A stretch of DNA of 64,000 bases from JBCCQL01 sp039414355 (GTDB lineage Bacteria; Planctomycetota; Planctomycetia; Pirellulales; Lacipirellulaceae), in assembly GCA_039414355.1 (NCBI GenBank), contig JBCDJN010000010.1, positions 12,030 through 76,029 of the forward strand, given 5' to 3'. The notes under the pieces were generated by a model. It searched no databases and was not told the origin of the DNA. It saw only the letters and a program-made list of their open reading frames with translations. This document shows, piece by piece, positions 9,725-17,613 of this stretch; the first letter of the stretch is position 1; each line of letters starts with the position of its first letter. A program made the position numbers and the translations under genes.

Positions 9725-10686
9725 GATTGGGCCTCCTTCGCCGCTCGCTTTGGTCGATTGAACCAGTCAACGCCGCCGACGAATGCTAGCGACAATCCTA
9801 AAACTAGCAACGCCGTGAACGTGGAGGGCTCGGGCACGGCGACCACGCCGGCTCCGCTCGCCGCGTAGTTGTCTCTCCACAGCGTGAAGTCCGCGGCGTC
9901 CACGATGCCGTCGGCGTTGCCGTCTCCGCCCGGCCCGGCGGTTCCGAAGTTGTCGCGCCACGCGAGGTAGTCGGCGATCTCCACGGCGCCGTTGCCGTCG
10001 AGGTCCCCCGGGGCCGACCCGCCGACTGTGAGCGTGTCGATCACTAGCTGGTCAAGACTCATCGAAGACCCACCCGCGGCGAACTTCAGCAGAAAGTCGT
10101 TGTTGGGGTCGACGCCGTTGAGCTGCCAATAAAAGACGGTTGTTTGAGACTGCCCGAAGCTCTCGAAGTCCTCGGTGAGGAGCGATCCATCGAACGGCAA
10201 CTCCTCAAATGTGTCGCCGTAGGACAGGGTGACGCTCGGGGTCGCGATCACATTGCCTAGCGTTGCGATTTGGGCGACGAAGTACGCATCCGAGCCCGGC
10301 GAGACAACGTTCCCCGGCATGGTGACCTCAAACGCCGTCGCACTGGAGAACGAGTAGATGTTCCCACCGCTGGTAATGAACCCGCCCTGAACTGTTTGCT
10401 CAACTTGCGCGTCCGCCGCGTTGAAATCGCCAAAGTCGGGGGTGTTCTCGTCAGCGCCCGGCGGGCCGAAGGGTACCGTGAACGTGTCCCACTGGGCGTA
10501 GCCGCTGCCGGGGCTGTTTCTCGCCCAGTCTATCACCGGCCACGAAACGATCGACGGATCCTCGCCGTCAATGTCCGTCGTCACCGTGCCGCCGGGCTCG
10601 AGGAAGTTCGCCGCTGCGACTTGGCCGCAAGACGAGTAAAGCGTTAAGACTGCGGCACAGGCCGCGGCGTGGTTTCGAATCGCCAT
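9721..10686 (-). CDS. PEP-CTERM protein with dockerin-like repeat
   Basis: A 321-residue exported protein: signal peptide to about residue 26, a beta-rich domain (SGYAQWDTFTVPFG; GGNIYSFSSATAFEVTMPG), dockerin-like Ca loops at about 235-285 (DLDGNGAVEIADYLAW; DGNADGIVDAADFTLW), then the sorting signal VPEPSTF, a hydrophobic helix and a basic tail. The domain is clearly paralogous to the next gene on the same strand (10865-11599), which shares AEWDVFTVPIG and SGGNIYSFATVNDFDVTVPG. Surface anchoring through an exosortase is inferred from the PEP motif; no exosortase gene lies in this window. Confidence 0.9.
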   Translation of the reverse strand: MAIRNHAAACAAVLTLYSSCGQVAAANFLEPGGTVTTDIDGEDPSIVSWPVIDWARNSPGSGYAQWDTFTVPFGPPGADENTPDFGDFNAADAQVEQTVQGGFITSGGNIYSFSSATAFEVTMPGNVVSPGSDAYFVAQIATLGNVIATPSVTLSYGDTFEELPFDGSLLTEDFESFGQSQTTVFYWQLNGVDPNNDFLLKFAAGGSSMSLDQLVIDTLTVGGSAPGDLDGNGAVEIADYLAWRDNFGTAGPGGDGNADGIVDAADFTLWRDNYAASGAGVVAVPEPSTFTALLVLGLSLAFVGGVDWFNRPKRAAKEAQS

Positions 10687-10789
10687 TCCTTGGTTACCTT
10701 CCGGGGTTATTTGTGCGGCTGTCGCGAGCGGCTTGTCAGCACGCCAGCGCGACGCCGATAGATCATTTGATGGGTCGCTTGCCAGTTAG

Positions 10790-10830
10790 CCGCTGGCGGC
10801 GCCCGTGTGCCCCGCACGGGCGGCCAGCGG
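10790..10830 (-). terminator. Strong hairpin between two PEP-CTERM genes
   Basis: CCGCTGGC (10790-10797) pairs with GCCAGCGG (10823-10830), and an inner CCCGTG (10802-10807) pairs with CACGGG (10815-10820). It follows the end of the gene at 10865 in the direction of transcription. No U-rich run follows, so termination strength is uncertain. Confidence 0.5.
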
Positions 10831-10864
10831 TGTTCGCTTGCTTTCTCACTTAACGCAAGACTCC

Positions 10865-11599
10865 TCAACCACGCCGACGTAGCGACGCAATCGATCCCGC
10901 CGCCGCGATCATCAGGCCGACCGCCGAGGGCTCGGGAATCGATCCGAACGAGCCGGTTTGCGTGTACACATCAATCGCCAGCCGGTCGAGGCTCAGCGAA
11001 GACGACGCCGCCGTGAAATCGAACTGGAAGTCTGAAGGGCTGCCAGCGAGGTCCCAGGCGAAGAGCGTGTCGGTCGACGCACCGAACGGGCCTCCCAACG
11101 CTTCGCCGCCCAGCTTGAGCACTTGCGTCGGTGGCAGAGCCTGAGCGCCGCCATCAAAGGAGAGACCGACCGACGACGGGTCGATCGGCACGCCGAGTGT
11201 GCGGACCTGGGCGATGAAGCGGGTGTTGTAGCCGGCGCCGTAGCCGTAGCCGGGGACCGTTACGTCGAAGTCGTTCACGGTTGCGAACGAGTAGATGTTG
11301 CCGCCGCTGGTGATGAAGGCGCCGGGCCCGCCAAAGGGTGCGAAGACCTGCGTCACGTTAGCGTCCGCGCCCGCCGTGGTGCTGCCCGAAGCCGGGAACG
11401 ACCCGACGTCCGGCAGGTTGCCGGGGGCGCCAATGGGCACCGTGAAGACGTCCCATTCGGCGTAGAGCGAGTCAGCGTCACCGCGGTCCCAGTCGGCAAA
11501 CGGCGGGGCGTCGCTGGCGGGGTCGATAAACTCAGCGTGTGCAGCGGTCGCCGCACCGATCGTGGCCACCATCGCCACGCAACGAATCAAACTCTTCAT
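10865..11599 (-). CDS. PEP-CTERM protein, paralogue of the preceding gene without dockerin
   Basis: A 244-residue protein starting at the ATG at 11599, which follows a GGGAG ribosome binding site; longer upstream frames lack one. It has a signal peptide (MKSLIRCVAMVATIGAATAAHA), the same beta-rich domain as 9721-10686 (AEWDVFTVPIG; GGNIYSFATVNDFDVTVPG; SSSLSLDRLAIDVYTQ), then IPEPSAVGLMIAAAGS and a terminal RRR. The two paralogues differ mainly in that this one lacks the dockerin-like repeats. Surface location is inferred and the function is unknown. Confidence 0.88.
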   Translation of the reverse strand: MKSLIRCVAMVATIGAATAAHAEFIDPASDAPPFADWDRGDADSLYAEWDVFTVPIGAPGNLPDVGSFPASGSTTAGADANVTQVFAPFGGPGAFITSGGNIYSFATVNDFDVTVPGYGYGAGYNTRFIAQVRTLGVPIDPSSVGLSFDGGAQALPPTQVLKLGGEALGGPFGASTDTLFAWDLAGSPSDFQFDFTAASSSLSLDRLAIDVYTQTGSFGSIPEPSAVGLMIAAAGSIASLRRRG

Positions 11600-11603
11600 T
11601 GGG

Positions 11604-12272
11604 TCACTCCCAGAAGCAAGTAAAGGAGCCGGCAAGCACACGCCGCCGACGATTGACAAACATTCCCTGACTTCGAAGCGCTGCTGCAATCAGAGCGAAG
11701 GCGATCCCGCCGAGAGCCGTGGGCTCGGGTACAGCGAGGGTCGCAACTAGTTCGTAGGTGACTGGACCGTCCACTTCGCTCATCCAAACCACGTAGTCGC
11801 CCGGCGGCAGGGGAGCGGTGAGTCCGGTAGAGATCGCTGCCGGAGGCGGGAACGCCGACCCCAACTCCAGGTCGTCCAGCACTTCGCCGAGCGAGTCGAC
11901 CAACGCGTTCGCAAGATGGACCGACCCGAAGCCGATGCTTACGGAGTCACCCGCCGCGATCGCCAGGAACGAGCCATTTGCTACCGACGCCTGCTCGTCG
12001 TACTGGTTGAGCCGCAGCGACGTAAGAAACAGCCCGTCGGGCACCGTAAAGGTAACAAGGTCGGTGTCGAAAGGCTGTCCGGTCCCGGGCGGGTCGAGCA
12101 CGCCCACTTCGCCACGCCAGACGTTCTCGCCCTCGGCGACAATCAATAGCGTAGGCGTGGCGCCATCTCCGGAAAGCTCACCGTCAACGGCCTCATCCCA
12201 AACGATGCCAGCCGCGGCCGACGTCGCGCCGACGGTCGCCAACAGGAAGGCAAAGACTTGAGGTCTATTCAT
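11604..12272 (-). CDS. PEP-CTERM protein of unknown function
   Basis: A 222-residue protein. The ATG at 12272 (MNRPQVFAFLLATVG) is preferred because it starts a clean signal peptide and follows GAGAG; a TTG 21 bases upstream is possible. The body carries no domain I recognise (VWRGEVGVLDPPGTGQPFDTDLVTFTVPDG). It ends with VPEPTALGGIAFALIAAAL and a basic RRRR stretch, a typical PEP-CTERM anchor. It ends 5 bases before the start of the next PEP-CTERM gene, which suggests co-transcription. Confidence 0.82.
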   Translation of the reverse strand: MNRPQVFAFLLATVGATSAAAGIVWDEAVDGELSGDGATPTLLIVAEGENVWRGEVGVLDPPGTGQPFDTDLVTFTVPDGLFLTSLRLNQYDEQASVANGSFLAIAAGDSVSIGFGSVHLANALVDSLGEVLDDLELGSAFPPPAAISTGLTAPLPPGDYVVWMSEVDGPVTYELVATLAVPEPTALGGIAFALIAAALRSQGMFVNRRRRVLAGSFTCFWE

Positions 12273-12293
12273 GAGATCTCTCACTCGTGACAA

Positions 12294-12830
12294 TCATGCC
12301 GCCCCACGGATGACTGCGTCTCGCCGTTCGAGCTCCCCCCAGATCTGGGCGAGCCAGCAGTACATCCGCGGGTCGGTGAGTTCAGGGGCGTTGTCATCAT
12401 CGAGCCCCAGGCCGACGAAGTAGCCGTCTTCGATCTCGGCACGCGAATCGTCGAACTCGTAACCGTCGGTCGGCCACTTCCCTATGAAGGTGGCTCCACG
12501 GCCGTCAAACGCTTCGTAGAGCTCACCGAGGCAATCGAGGTAGTTCCACGGGTAGGTGACGCTGTCTCCCATGCCGAACATGGCGATCGCCTTGCCGGTC
12601 AGGTCAACGTCACGCAGCATCGGGAGAATGGCCGCCCAATCGTGCTGCAGCTCACCGATGTCCCATGTCGAAGCTCCAATCAGAAGAACATCGACCGAGC
12701 CAAACTCTTCGACCGTTACATCCGCGGCGTCTCGGACAATAGAGACGTGCGGCGCTAGCTCCGCTGCGATCTTGAGCGCAACCCGCTCGGTGTTGCCGGT
12801 TGTTGACCCGTAGAAAACCCCGATGTTCAT
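12294..12830 (-). CDS. Flavodoxin
   Basis: A 178-residue FMN-binding electron carrier of long-chain type. The phosphate-binding loop is GSTTGNTE at residues 9-16. The isoalloxazine-contacting loops are around STWDIGELQHDW (about 54-65) and GDSVTYPWNYLDCLGELYE (about 88-106), and the long-chain insert includes WPTDGYEFDDSRA. Length and motifs match FldA-type flavodoxins, cytoplasmic low-potential carriers that can replace ferredoxin. It lies 15 bases after ribosomal protein S4 and 21 bases before a PEP-CTERM gene on the same strand. The electron partner cannot be inferred. Confidence 0.93.
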   Translation of the reverse strand: MNIGVFYGSTTGNTERVALKIAAELAPHVSIVRDAADVTVEEFGSVDVLLIGASTWDIGELQHDWAAILPMLRDVDLTGKAIAMFGMGDSVTYPWNYLDCLGELYEAFDGRGATFIGKWPTDGYEFDDSRAEIEDGYFVGLGLDDDNAPELTDPRMYCWLAQIWGELERRDAVIRGAA

Positions 12831-12845
12831 CTCCCTGACCTCGGC

Positions 12846-13454
12846 TCAGCGCGAAAGGAGTTCGACAACAAGACCCACTTCAACCGGCAGCGTGATGTCC
12901 TCGATCGCCGGGAGGCGGTGGACAATCACCTTCAGGTCTTGCTCGTCGAGGGCGAGCCAGTCCGCGGCCTGGCCGCCGGTGTCGGCAAGGCAGCTCCGGT
13001 ACAGCGTCTCAATCGCGGGGTTCCTGCGGACGTGGATCACGTCGCCCGGCCGGACCGTCGCCGACGGGATGTCGTGGGCAACCCCATTGAGCAGGAAGTG
13101 CCCGTGCGTCACCCCTTGCCGCGCCTGCGGCCGCGTCTTGGTGAGCCCCGACAGGCGGATCGCGCTATCGAGCCGCCGCTCGCAGAGCAGCAGCAGGTTC
13201 TCTCCCGTGCTGCCCTGCATGCGGCTGGCCTTCTCGAACAACCGCCGCAGCTGACGCTCGTGAAGCCCGTAGTAGTACTTGATCTTCTGCTTCTCCCGCA
13301 TCGACTCGCCGTACTTGGAGAGCTTGCGGGGACGCGGGTGCATGCCGGGCGGGTCGGGCCGCCGGTCGGTGGCCTTCACGGCGCCGTTGTTCTCGAAGAT
13401 CATCCCACCGAGCCGGCGGTTGATGCGGGCTTTAGGTCCTCGGTAGCGAGACAT
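12846..13454 (-). CDS. rpsD: 30S ribosomal protein S4
   Basis: A 202-residue protein with full-length S4 sequence: N-terminal MSRYRGPKARINRRLGG, the KLSKYGESMREKQKIKYYYGL helix region, then the S4 RNA-binding domain (ERRLDSAIRLSGLTKTRPQARQGVTHGH, about 105-132). There are no zinc-binding cysteines in the N-terminus, so it is the Zn-free form. S4 nucleates assembly of the 30S 5' domain. Its presence inside a tRNA-bounded segment with an integrase remnant is unexpected for a normally single-copy essential gene. Confidence 0.96.
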   Translation of the reverse strand: MSRYRGPKARINRRLGGMIFENNGAVKATDRRPDPPGMHPRPRKLSKYGESMREKQKIKYYYGLHERQLRRLFEKASRMQGSTGENLLLLCERRLDSAIRLSGLTKTRPQARQGVTHGHFLLNGVAHDIPSATVRPGDVIHVRRNPAIETLYRSCLADTGGQAADWLALDEQDLKVIVHRLPAIEDITLPVEVGLVVELLSR

Positions 13455-13475
13455 GACTCTGTCGCCTTCCCTTGG

Positions 13476-14225
13476 TTAGTTGGCGTGGTTGGTGTGCCGG
13501 ATCGGCCGAACGACCCACCAGGAAGCAGCGAGCGCGGCCGCGACGGTGAGGATTACCGACGAGGGCTCGGGCACCTGGGAGACCGTAAGGAACGTCGATC
13601 CCGGGGTTTCGCTGTTGTTCACGAAGCCGTGCAAAAAGTCCGTGAGCTGACGATCGTTCTTGCCGGTCAGTGCGATCACAAAATCCGTTGTCGTGCCATC
13701 AAGCCAGTCGTTGACGAGTGCAGTCACGTTGAACTCAATCTCCCCGAACGAGGCGACCGGAATACGGGCGGGCGGCGCTGCGTCGAGAATATTGGCTTCA
13801 AAGAAGTCAACAAAGCTGAGAGGCCCGCCGGGGTTCGTATCGTCAGTGATGCTTGTAAACGGATCTGCGGAGACGCCGTGAGCGGACACAATGAACGGGT
13901 TGCCTGGTCCGGCGTCAGCGAAGAAGCCGCCGGAGGTGCTGCTCGCTGTGAGTACAGCCCTCTGAACCGGACTCGTGAAGCCGCCAAAGGCCGAAGGGTC
14001 GAATGCGATGTAAACCGTCTCCGGGCCGACTCCGAAAGCGTTGTCGATGCTCACACGGTGAACGGCCCGCGGTGGAGTCTCTCCGGCGAAACCACGAACA
14101 CGGTTGGCTCCTTGGAAGAACGCGGAAGTCATCACGTCTTCAGTTGGCGGGATGATCACGGACGCTTGAGCCGCTCCGGCAACAACAATGGTCAAGTAAG
14201 CCGCCGCGGTTTTTGTAAATCTCAT
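13476..14225 (-). CDS. PEP-CTERM protein with DNRLRE/CBM96-like domain
   Basis: A 249-residue protein with a signal peptide (MRFTKTAAAYLTIVVAGAAQA). The beta-sandwich resembles the DNRLRE family (RAVLTASSTSGG; GEIEFNVTALVNDWLDG; DFVIALTGKNDRQLTDFLHG, with the usual 'fixed partner then V-T-x-L-V-x-x-W' pattern). It ends with VPEPSSVILTVAAALAASWW and a basic tail. Family members are thought to bind polysaccharide or act as surface adhesins, which is inference here. It is the first gene of the minus-strand series S4, flavodoxin and PEP-CTERM. Confidence 0.82.
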   Translation of the reverse strand: MRFTKTAAAYLTIVVAGAAQASVIIPPTEDVMTSAFFQGANRVRGFAGETPPRAVHRVSIDNAFGVGPETVYIAFDPSAFGGFTSPVQRAVLTASSTSGGFFADAGPGNPFIVSAHGVSADPFTSITDDTNPGGPLSFVDFFEANILDAAPPARIPVASFGEIEFNVTALVNDWLDGTTTDFVIALTGKNDRQLTDFLHGFVNNSETPGSTFLTVSQVPEPSSVILTVAAALAASWWVVRPIRHTNHAN

Positions 14226-14257
14226 CAGTCACTCCGAAGAAGAAGGATCAAAGGGGC

Positions 14258-14986
14258 CTACGACTGGACGATCGAGACCAGGGAATTCATGCATCGACGC
14301 GCACGTTCCTCATCGCCAGCGGCTTCAAAGATGCGTTGCATCGCCGCAAGGCAGCTCGGGCACATTGAGGTTTCGATGTCGACCACCGAGAGCAGACTGG
14401 CCGCTTCCTCCGACCGCCTGCATTGGTGAAGCGTCCTCGCGAGCGTGAGCCGGATATCGAAGTCATCCGGCTGGAGATGGAACGCTTGGAGCAGCGAACA
14501 CAGCAGCTTCTCCGGCGGGTAGCCGAGCCTGCGTTGGTAGAACGCAATGCCCAGCAGCGGTGCGGGAGACTCCGGGTCTCTTTCCGAGGCATCGAAGCAC
14601 AGCCGGAGCGCGGCCCGCAGTTGACCGAGGCGCCCCAATGCCCGGGCCAGTGGCTCAAGCACTCCGAAAGGGATGCGTTCGACCTTGACCAGGGTCAGGA
14701 ACACCTGGCAAGCGAGCTCTTTCCGGCCGGTCAGCTCATAGGAACGCCCCAGCGCCATCCGCGCTTCGATCGAGAGCGGCACCAGACAAGTGGCGTGCTC
14801 AAGGCAGCTGACCGCCTCAACCGTCTCGCCCAGCGCGAGGTGGGCCTGGCCGCGTAGCTCCCAAAGGCGGCCCGCGTCCGGATCTACCCGTAAGCTCTCA
14901 GTCAGATCGGTAACGGCGGTCGCGTAGTCCCCCGCCGCCACCTTGACGGCGGCAGACCGGTAAACCTCATCAAGTGTGCCTTGCAT
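14258..14986 (-). CDS. Tetratricopeptide-repeat protein
   Basis: A 242-residue protein made of consecutive TPR-like helical pairs (ATAVTDLTESLRVDPDAG; GETVEAVSCLEHATCLVP; GRKELACQVFLTLVKVE; LRAALRLCFDASERDPES). There is no signal peptide or membrane segment, so it is probably cytoplasmic. Near the C-terminus it has a Cys pair (MCPSCLAAMQRIFEAAGDEERA). The divergent gene at 15349 has the same layout and a comparable Cys segment, so the two are paralogues transcribed away from a shared 360-bp region. A protein-protein interaction role is inferred. Confidence 0.8.
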   Translation of the reverse strand: MQGTLDEVYRSAAVKVAAGDYATAVTDLTESLRVDPDAGRLWELRGQAHLALGETVEAVSCLEHATCLVPLSIEARMALGRSYELTGRKELACQVFLTLVKVERIPFGVLEPLARALGRLGQLRAALRLCFDASERDPESPAPLLGIAFYQRRLGYPPEKLLCSLLQAFHLQPDDFDIRLTLARTLHQCRRSEEAASLLSVVDIETSMCPSCLAAMQRIFEAAGDEERARRCMNSLVSIVQS

Positions 14987-15039
14987 CGCGCTCTCTCATA
15001 TCAGTTCGCATCAACGTCAACCGAGCTGCCAGCGGCAGG

Positions 15040-15215
15040 CGGGCACGTCCGCGATTTGAGATGCAATGCCCGGAAGGAAGCGGTGAAAGCCGCTGTGCTC
15101 CGGCCCATCGACGCACGCCGTCGACAGGTCGGGCTTGGTGGCTGGTCGCTGAAAACCCCGGCATGGAAACCGGGACGCGACGGGCTGCCTGGCTAGAGAC
15201 CTGCAGGTTGGAAGA
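15040..15215 (+). promoter_or_regulatory. Structured leader, cobalamin-riboswitch-like (candidate)
   Basis: The 362-bp gap between the divergent TPR genes holds strong nested structure on the plus strand. CCGGA (15070-15074) pairs with TCCGG (15099-15103). Inside it, AGCGG (15079-15083) pairs with CCGCT (15090-15094) around a TGAAAG loop, giving the order GGAA-x-GGTGAAA-CC seen in the P3/P4 region of cobalamin riboswitches. A second two-tier hairpin (GTCGC/GCGAC around CCCGG/CCGGG) covers 15145-15181. About 120 bases after the first loop stands GGCTAGAGACCTGC (15191-15204), which resembles the B12 box AGCCAGGAGACCTGCC. The conserved CCCGC-ACTGT block is not clear. Part of the second hairpin also recalls the c-di-GMP-I class. 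The call is a hypothesis. Confidence 0.35.
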
Positions 15216-15348
15216 CTCAGCCGATGCCGGCCCGCAAAACGCTGCCGAATCTGTTGCGACTGAATCTCATTAGCGGTAGATTACTGGCCGCGCGATTAAA
15301 GGCAAGGGGTCCTTTCAAAAAAACACTCGTTGATGAGCGACCAATCCG

Positions 15349-16143
15349 ATGCTGCCAGCCGAAAGCGAAGCCCACTCGCGGGCGATTGAGCTGCACCATG
15401 CAGGGCAAACCCCTGTGGCCATCGAACTGCTGGGGCAAGCCATCAAGGGCTCGCCGTATTCGGGTGAGCTCTTGGTGTTGCGGGCGATTCTGCTCCACAG
15501 CGAGCAAGCGTGGGCAGCGGCGCTCTCTGACGCCGAGACCGCAATGCTGCTGATGCCGCTCCCCGTTGGCGGGGAGTTGGTCTTGGCGGATTGCTACTGG
15601 CAGGTCGGCCAAAAAGAACTTGCGTTGGTCGGCTACGAGCACCTGCTCGAGCGTGGCCCGCTCACTGCGGCAGTGTATGCCGGCGTGTACACGGGCCTAC
15701 GCCGATGCGGTCGCCACGACCTCGCCCTGAGGGCTTGCCGGGCCGCGGTTGAGCTCGAGCCGGATAACGATGCGGCTTACTACGGGATGGCTCATTGCAT
15801 GGCGTCGTTGCGTTACGCCGCCGCGTACGTCGCTGGGGTCCTGCGCAGGGCGGTAGAGCTCAACCCCGACAACGTGGTGTACCGGGCAAGTCTCGCGGTT
15901 CAACTCCTGAGAGACGGAAAGCCAAGCGACGCCTATGCGGTGCTGGCGGAGTTAGCGGCAGAAGAACTCTCCGCGATCGATTGCCACTGCTCCGCGAAGC
16001 TGATCGCCCGGCTCTGCTCCTGGGCTGGCGACAAGCGGCGCGCCGCGGTTGCGACCGAAGTCTGCGAACGTCTCACGGCTGCCGCACAGGCTCAAGACCG
16101 AGAAGATTCACGGGGCGGCCCATCGCATGACGACGCCCCCTAG
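15349..16143 (+). CDS. Tetratricopeptide-repeat protein, paralogue of the divergent gene
   Basis: A 264-residue protein of repeated TPR-like pairs (PVAIELLGQAIKGSPYS; AAALSDAETAMLLMPL; GQKELALVGYEHLLERG; DLALRACRAAVELEPDND; YVAGVLRRAVELNPDN), ending in a segment with DCHCSAKLIARLCSWAGDKRRA that matches the Cys-containing C-terminus of the divergent TPR protein. There is no signal peptide. The ATG at 15349 has no good ribosome binding site, which fits either weak translation or control through the structured leader. It converges on the beta-propeller gene 9 bases downstream. Confidence 0.8.
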   Translation: MLPAESEAHSRAIELHHAGQTPVAIELLGQAIKGSPYSGELLVLRAILLHSEQAWAAALSDAETAMLLMPLPVGGELVLADCYWQVGQKELALVGYEHLLERGPLTAAVYAGVYTGLRRCGRHDLALRACRAAVELEPDNDAAYYGMAHCMASLRYAAAYVAGVLRRAVELNPDNVVYRASLAVQLLRDGKPSDAYAVLAELAAEELSAIDCHCSAKLIARLCSWAGDKRRAAVATEVCERLTAAAQAQDREDSRGGPSHDDAP

Positions 16144-16152
16144 CTTGAAAGC

Positions 16153-17523
16153 TCAGGGCTTGACGCAGTAGAGCCGATCGCCCCTGCGTAGCAGCAGCTT
16201 GCCGTTGATGATTGACGCGGCGTACAGGACGGGGTTTCCGAGGCGCGGCCCCGGGGCGCCTTCGGTGCTCGCCGTACCGGTCTCCCACGTTGTACTCTCG
16301 CCAACCGCTTCAAACTTGGCGCCCGCCTTGAGCACGGTGGCCGAGCCGTCCTTGCCGAAGAAGTAGACATGCTCGCCGGCGCCAATCGGCGTCGCCCAAC
16401 TGCTTGAGCCGATCCGTTTCGCGTAGTGCTCTTCACCCGTTGCGGCGTCGAGGCAATAGACCACGCCGGAGCGGTTGATGAAGTACACGCAGCCGCGGTG
16501 GGCGATCGGCGAGCCGAACGAGCTGGTTGCTCGCTTCGCCCGCCACGCGTAGGCGGCAGACCAATCACCAGCTTCGCTTTGGACGATCTCTACAACACCG
16601 TTCGACGCGGCTGCACCGCCGCCTGCTGAAGTGCCTCGGCCGGTAGTCGCCCCAATCAGGAAGCGTCCGATCCCCATGGGCACCGGCGTAGGCGCCGAGT
16701 TTCCGGTCACTCCTTCAAGCGTCCAGAGCCTTTCGCCGGTCTCGGCATCAAGCCCAACGAGGCTGCCGATCGCGCTTAAGACCAGGTGATTCGATTCCCC
16801 GACAGAAATCAGCCGCGGGCTGCTCCAAGACGTGGCGCCGACGCCGTCTGATTTCCATTCGACCGCTCCGGACTTCTTGTTGAGGGCGAGAACGAACGGG
16901 TTCTCTTGCCGCTCAACCCAGACGAACACGCGGCTCTCATCCTGCTCAAGCGACGCTGCGAGTCCGTGCCTTGCGGCTAAGGCTCCGTACTGTTCGACGA
17001 GATTGAGTTCCCAGCGGACTTCGCCAGCGGCGTCTAGGGCGACCACGTTTCCGCCTTCGAAAAAGGCCACGACCCCGTCCCTATCGGCAGCAGGTGATGG
17101 GGCTGCCCGGCTCACATACGAGTTATTCGGTTCGGGGCTCACATTGGCGAAGTCTCGGCGCCACAGTTCTTCGCCCCGGTCGACCGAGAGTGCCTGCACA
17201 TGAAGCTGCTCTTTGTTGTCGCCCGACACCGAGGTGATGTAGATGGTCTTGCCATCGGTAACCGGGGTCGACTGCCCGTAGCCGGCGAGCTCCAAGCTCC
17301 AACCGCCCGCAAGGGCGGGATCCCAGGCGATCGGGAGCTGCGTGTCGGGTTCGAGGGATAAGCGGCCGCCATTGTGGAACGAGGCCCACCCTTCCCCCTT
17401 CGCAGGCACGCCTATCGCAAACACCGTAAGCGGTACCAGGGCTAAAAATAGTGGCCACGCTCCGAGTCTCCATGCCGCAATGGGCTGTGTTGCGGCGATC
17501 GAGTGCATCCCGAGGCGGTTCAT
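16153..17523 (-). CDS. Secreted PQQ-like beta-propeller repeat protein
   Basis: A 456-residue protein with an N-terminal hydrophobic signal (LFLALVPLTVFAIGVPA). Repeats of the PQQ/WD-like type follow: STPVTDGKTIYITSV, ALSVDRGEELWRRDF, NVVALDAAGEVRWELN, ALNKKSGAVEWKSDG, VGLDAETGERLWTLEG, YCLDAATGEEHYAKR. This is the pyrrolo-quinoline quinone-like propeller family common in planctomycetes, usually without bound PQQ and of uncertain function. No catalytic domain is fused to it. Periplasmic or surface location is inferred from the signal. Confidence 0.85.
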   Translation of the reverse strand: MNRLGMHSIAATQPIAAWRLGAWPLFLALVPLTVFAIGVPAKGEGWASFHNGGRLSLEPDTQLPIAWDPALAGGWSLELAGYGQSTPVTDGKTIYITSVSGDNKEQLHVQALSVDRGEELWRRDFANVSPEPNNSYVSRAAPSPAADRDGVVAFFEGGNVVALDAAGEVRWELNLVEQYGALAARHGLAASLEQDESRVFVWVERQENPFVLALNKKSGAVEWKSDGVGATSWSSPRLISVGESNHLVLSAIGSLVGLDAETGERLWTLEGVTGNSAPTPVPMGIGRFLIGATTGRGTSAGGGAAASNGVVEIVQSEAGDWSAAYAWRAKRATSSFGSPIAHRGCVYFINRSGVVYCLDAATGEEHYAKRIGSSSWATPIGAGEHVYFFGKDGSATVLKAGAKFEAVGESTTWETGTASTEGAPGPRLGNPVLYAASIINGKLLLRRGDRLYCVKP

Positions 17524-17613
17524 GATTGCTTGTTGGGTTTAGGGGCGATTGGAATGGAGTAAGAGGCACGCTTGCCGGAACGAAACGACAGACTGACTGG
17601 GCAACTCGCAGCC

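Noticed and set aside
12918..14429. 503-codon plus-strand open frame
   Set aside because: It is antisense to rpsD and the DNRLRE PEP-CTERM gene, both of which have clear families. The translation is Arg/Val/Gly-rich without domains, typical of a GC-rich shadow.
15061..15110. Bacterial SRP RNA
   Set aside because: CCGGAAGGAAGC recalls the SRP tetraloop region, but the conserved AGCAG on the 3' side and the long outer helix are absent, and the local fold differs.
15141..15215. c-di-GMP-I (GEMM) riboswitch
   Set aside because: AAACC, GGAAA, GGGACGC and GGCTA occur in the right order, but the conserved GCAAAGCC block and the tetraloop-receptor arrangement are not met. Kept only as an alternative to the cobalamin-like reading.
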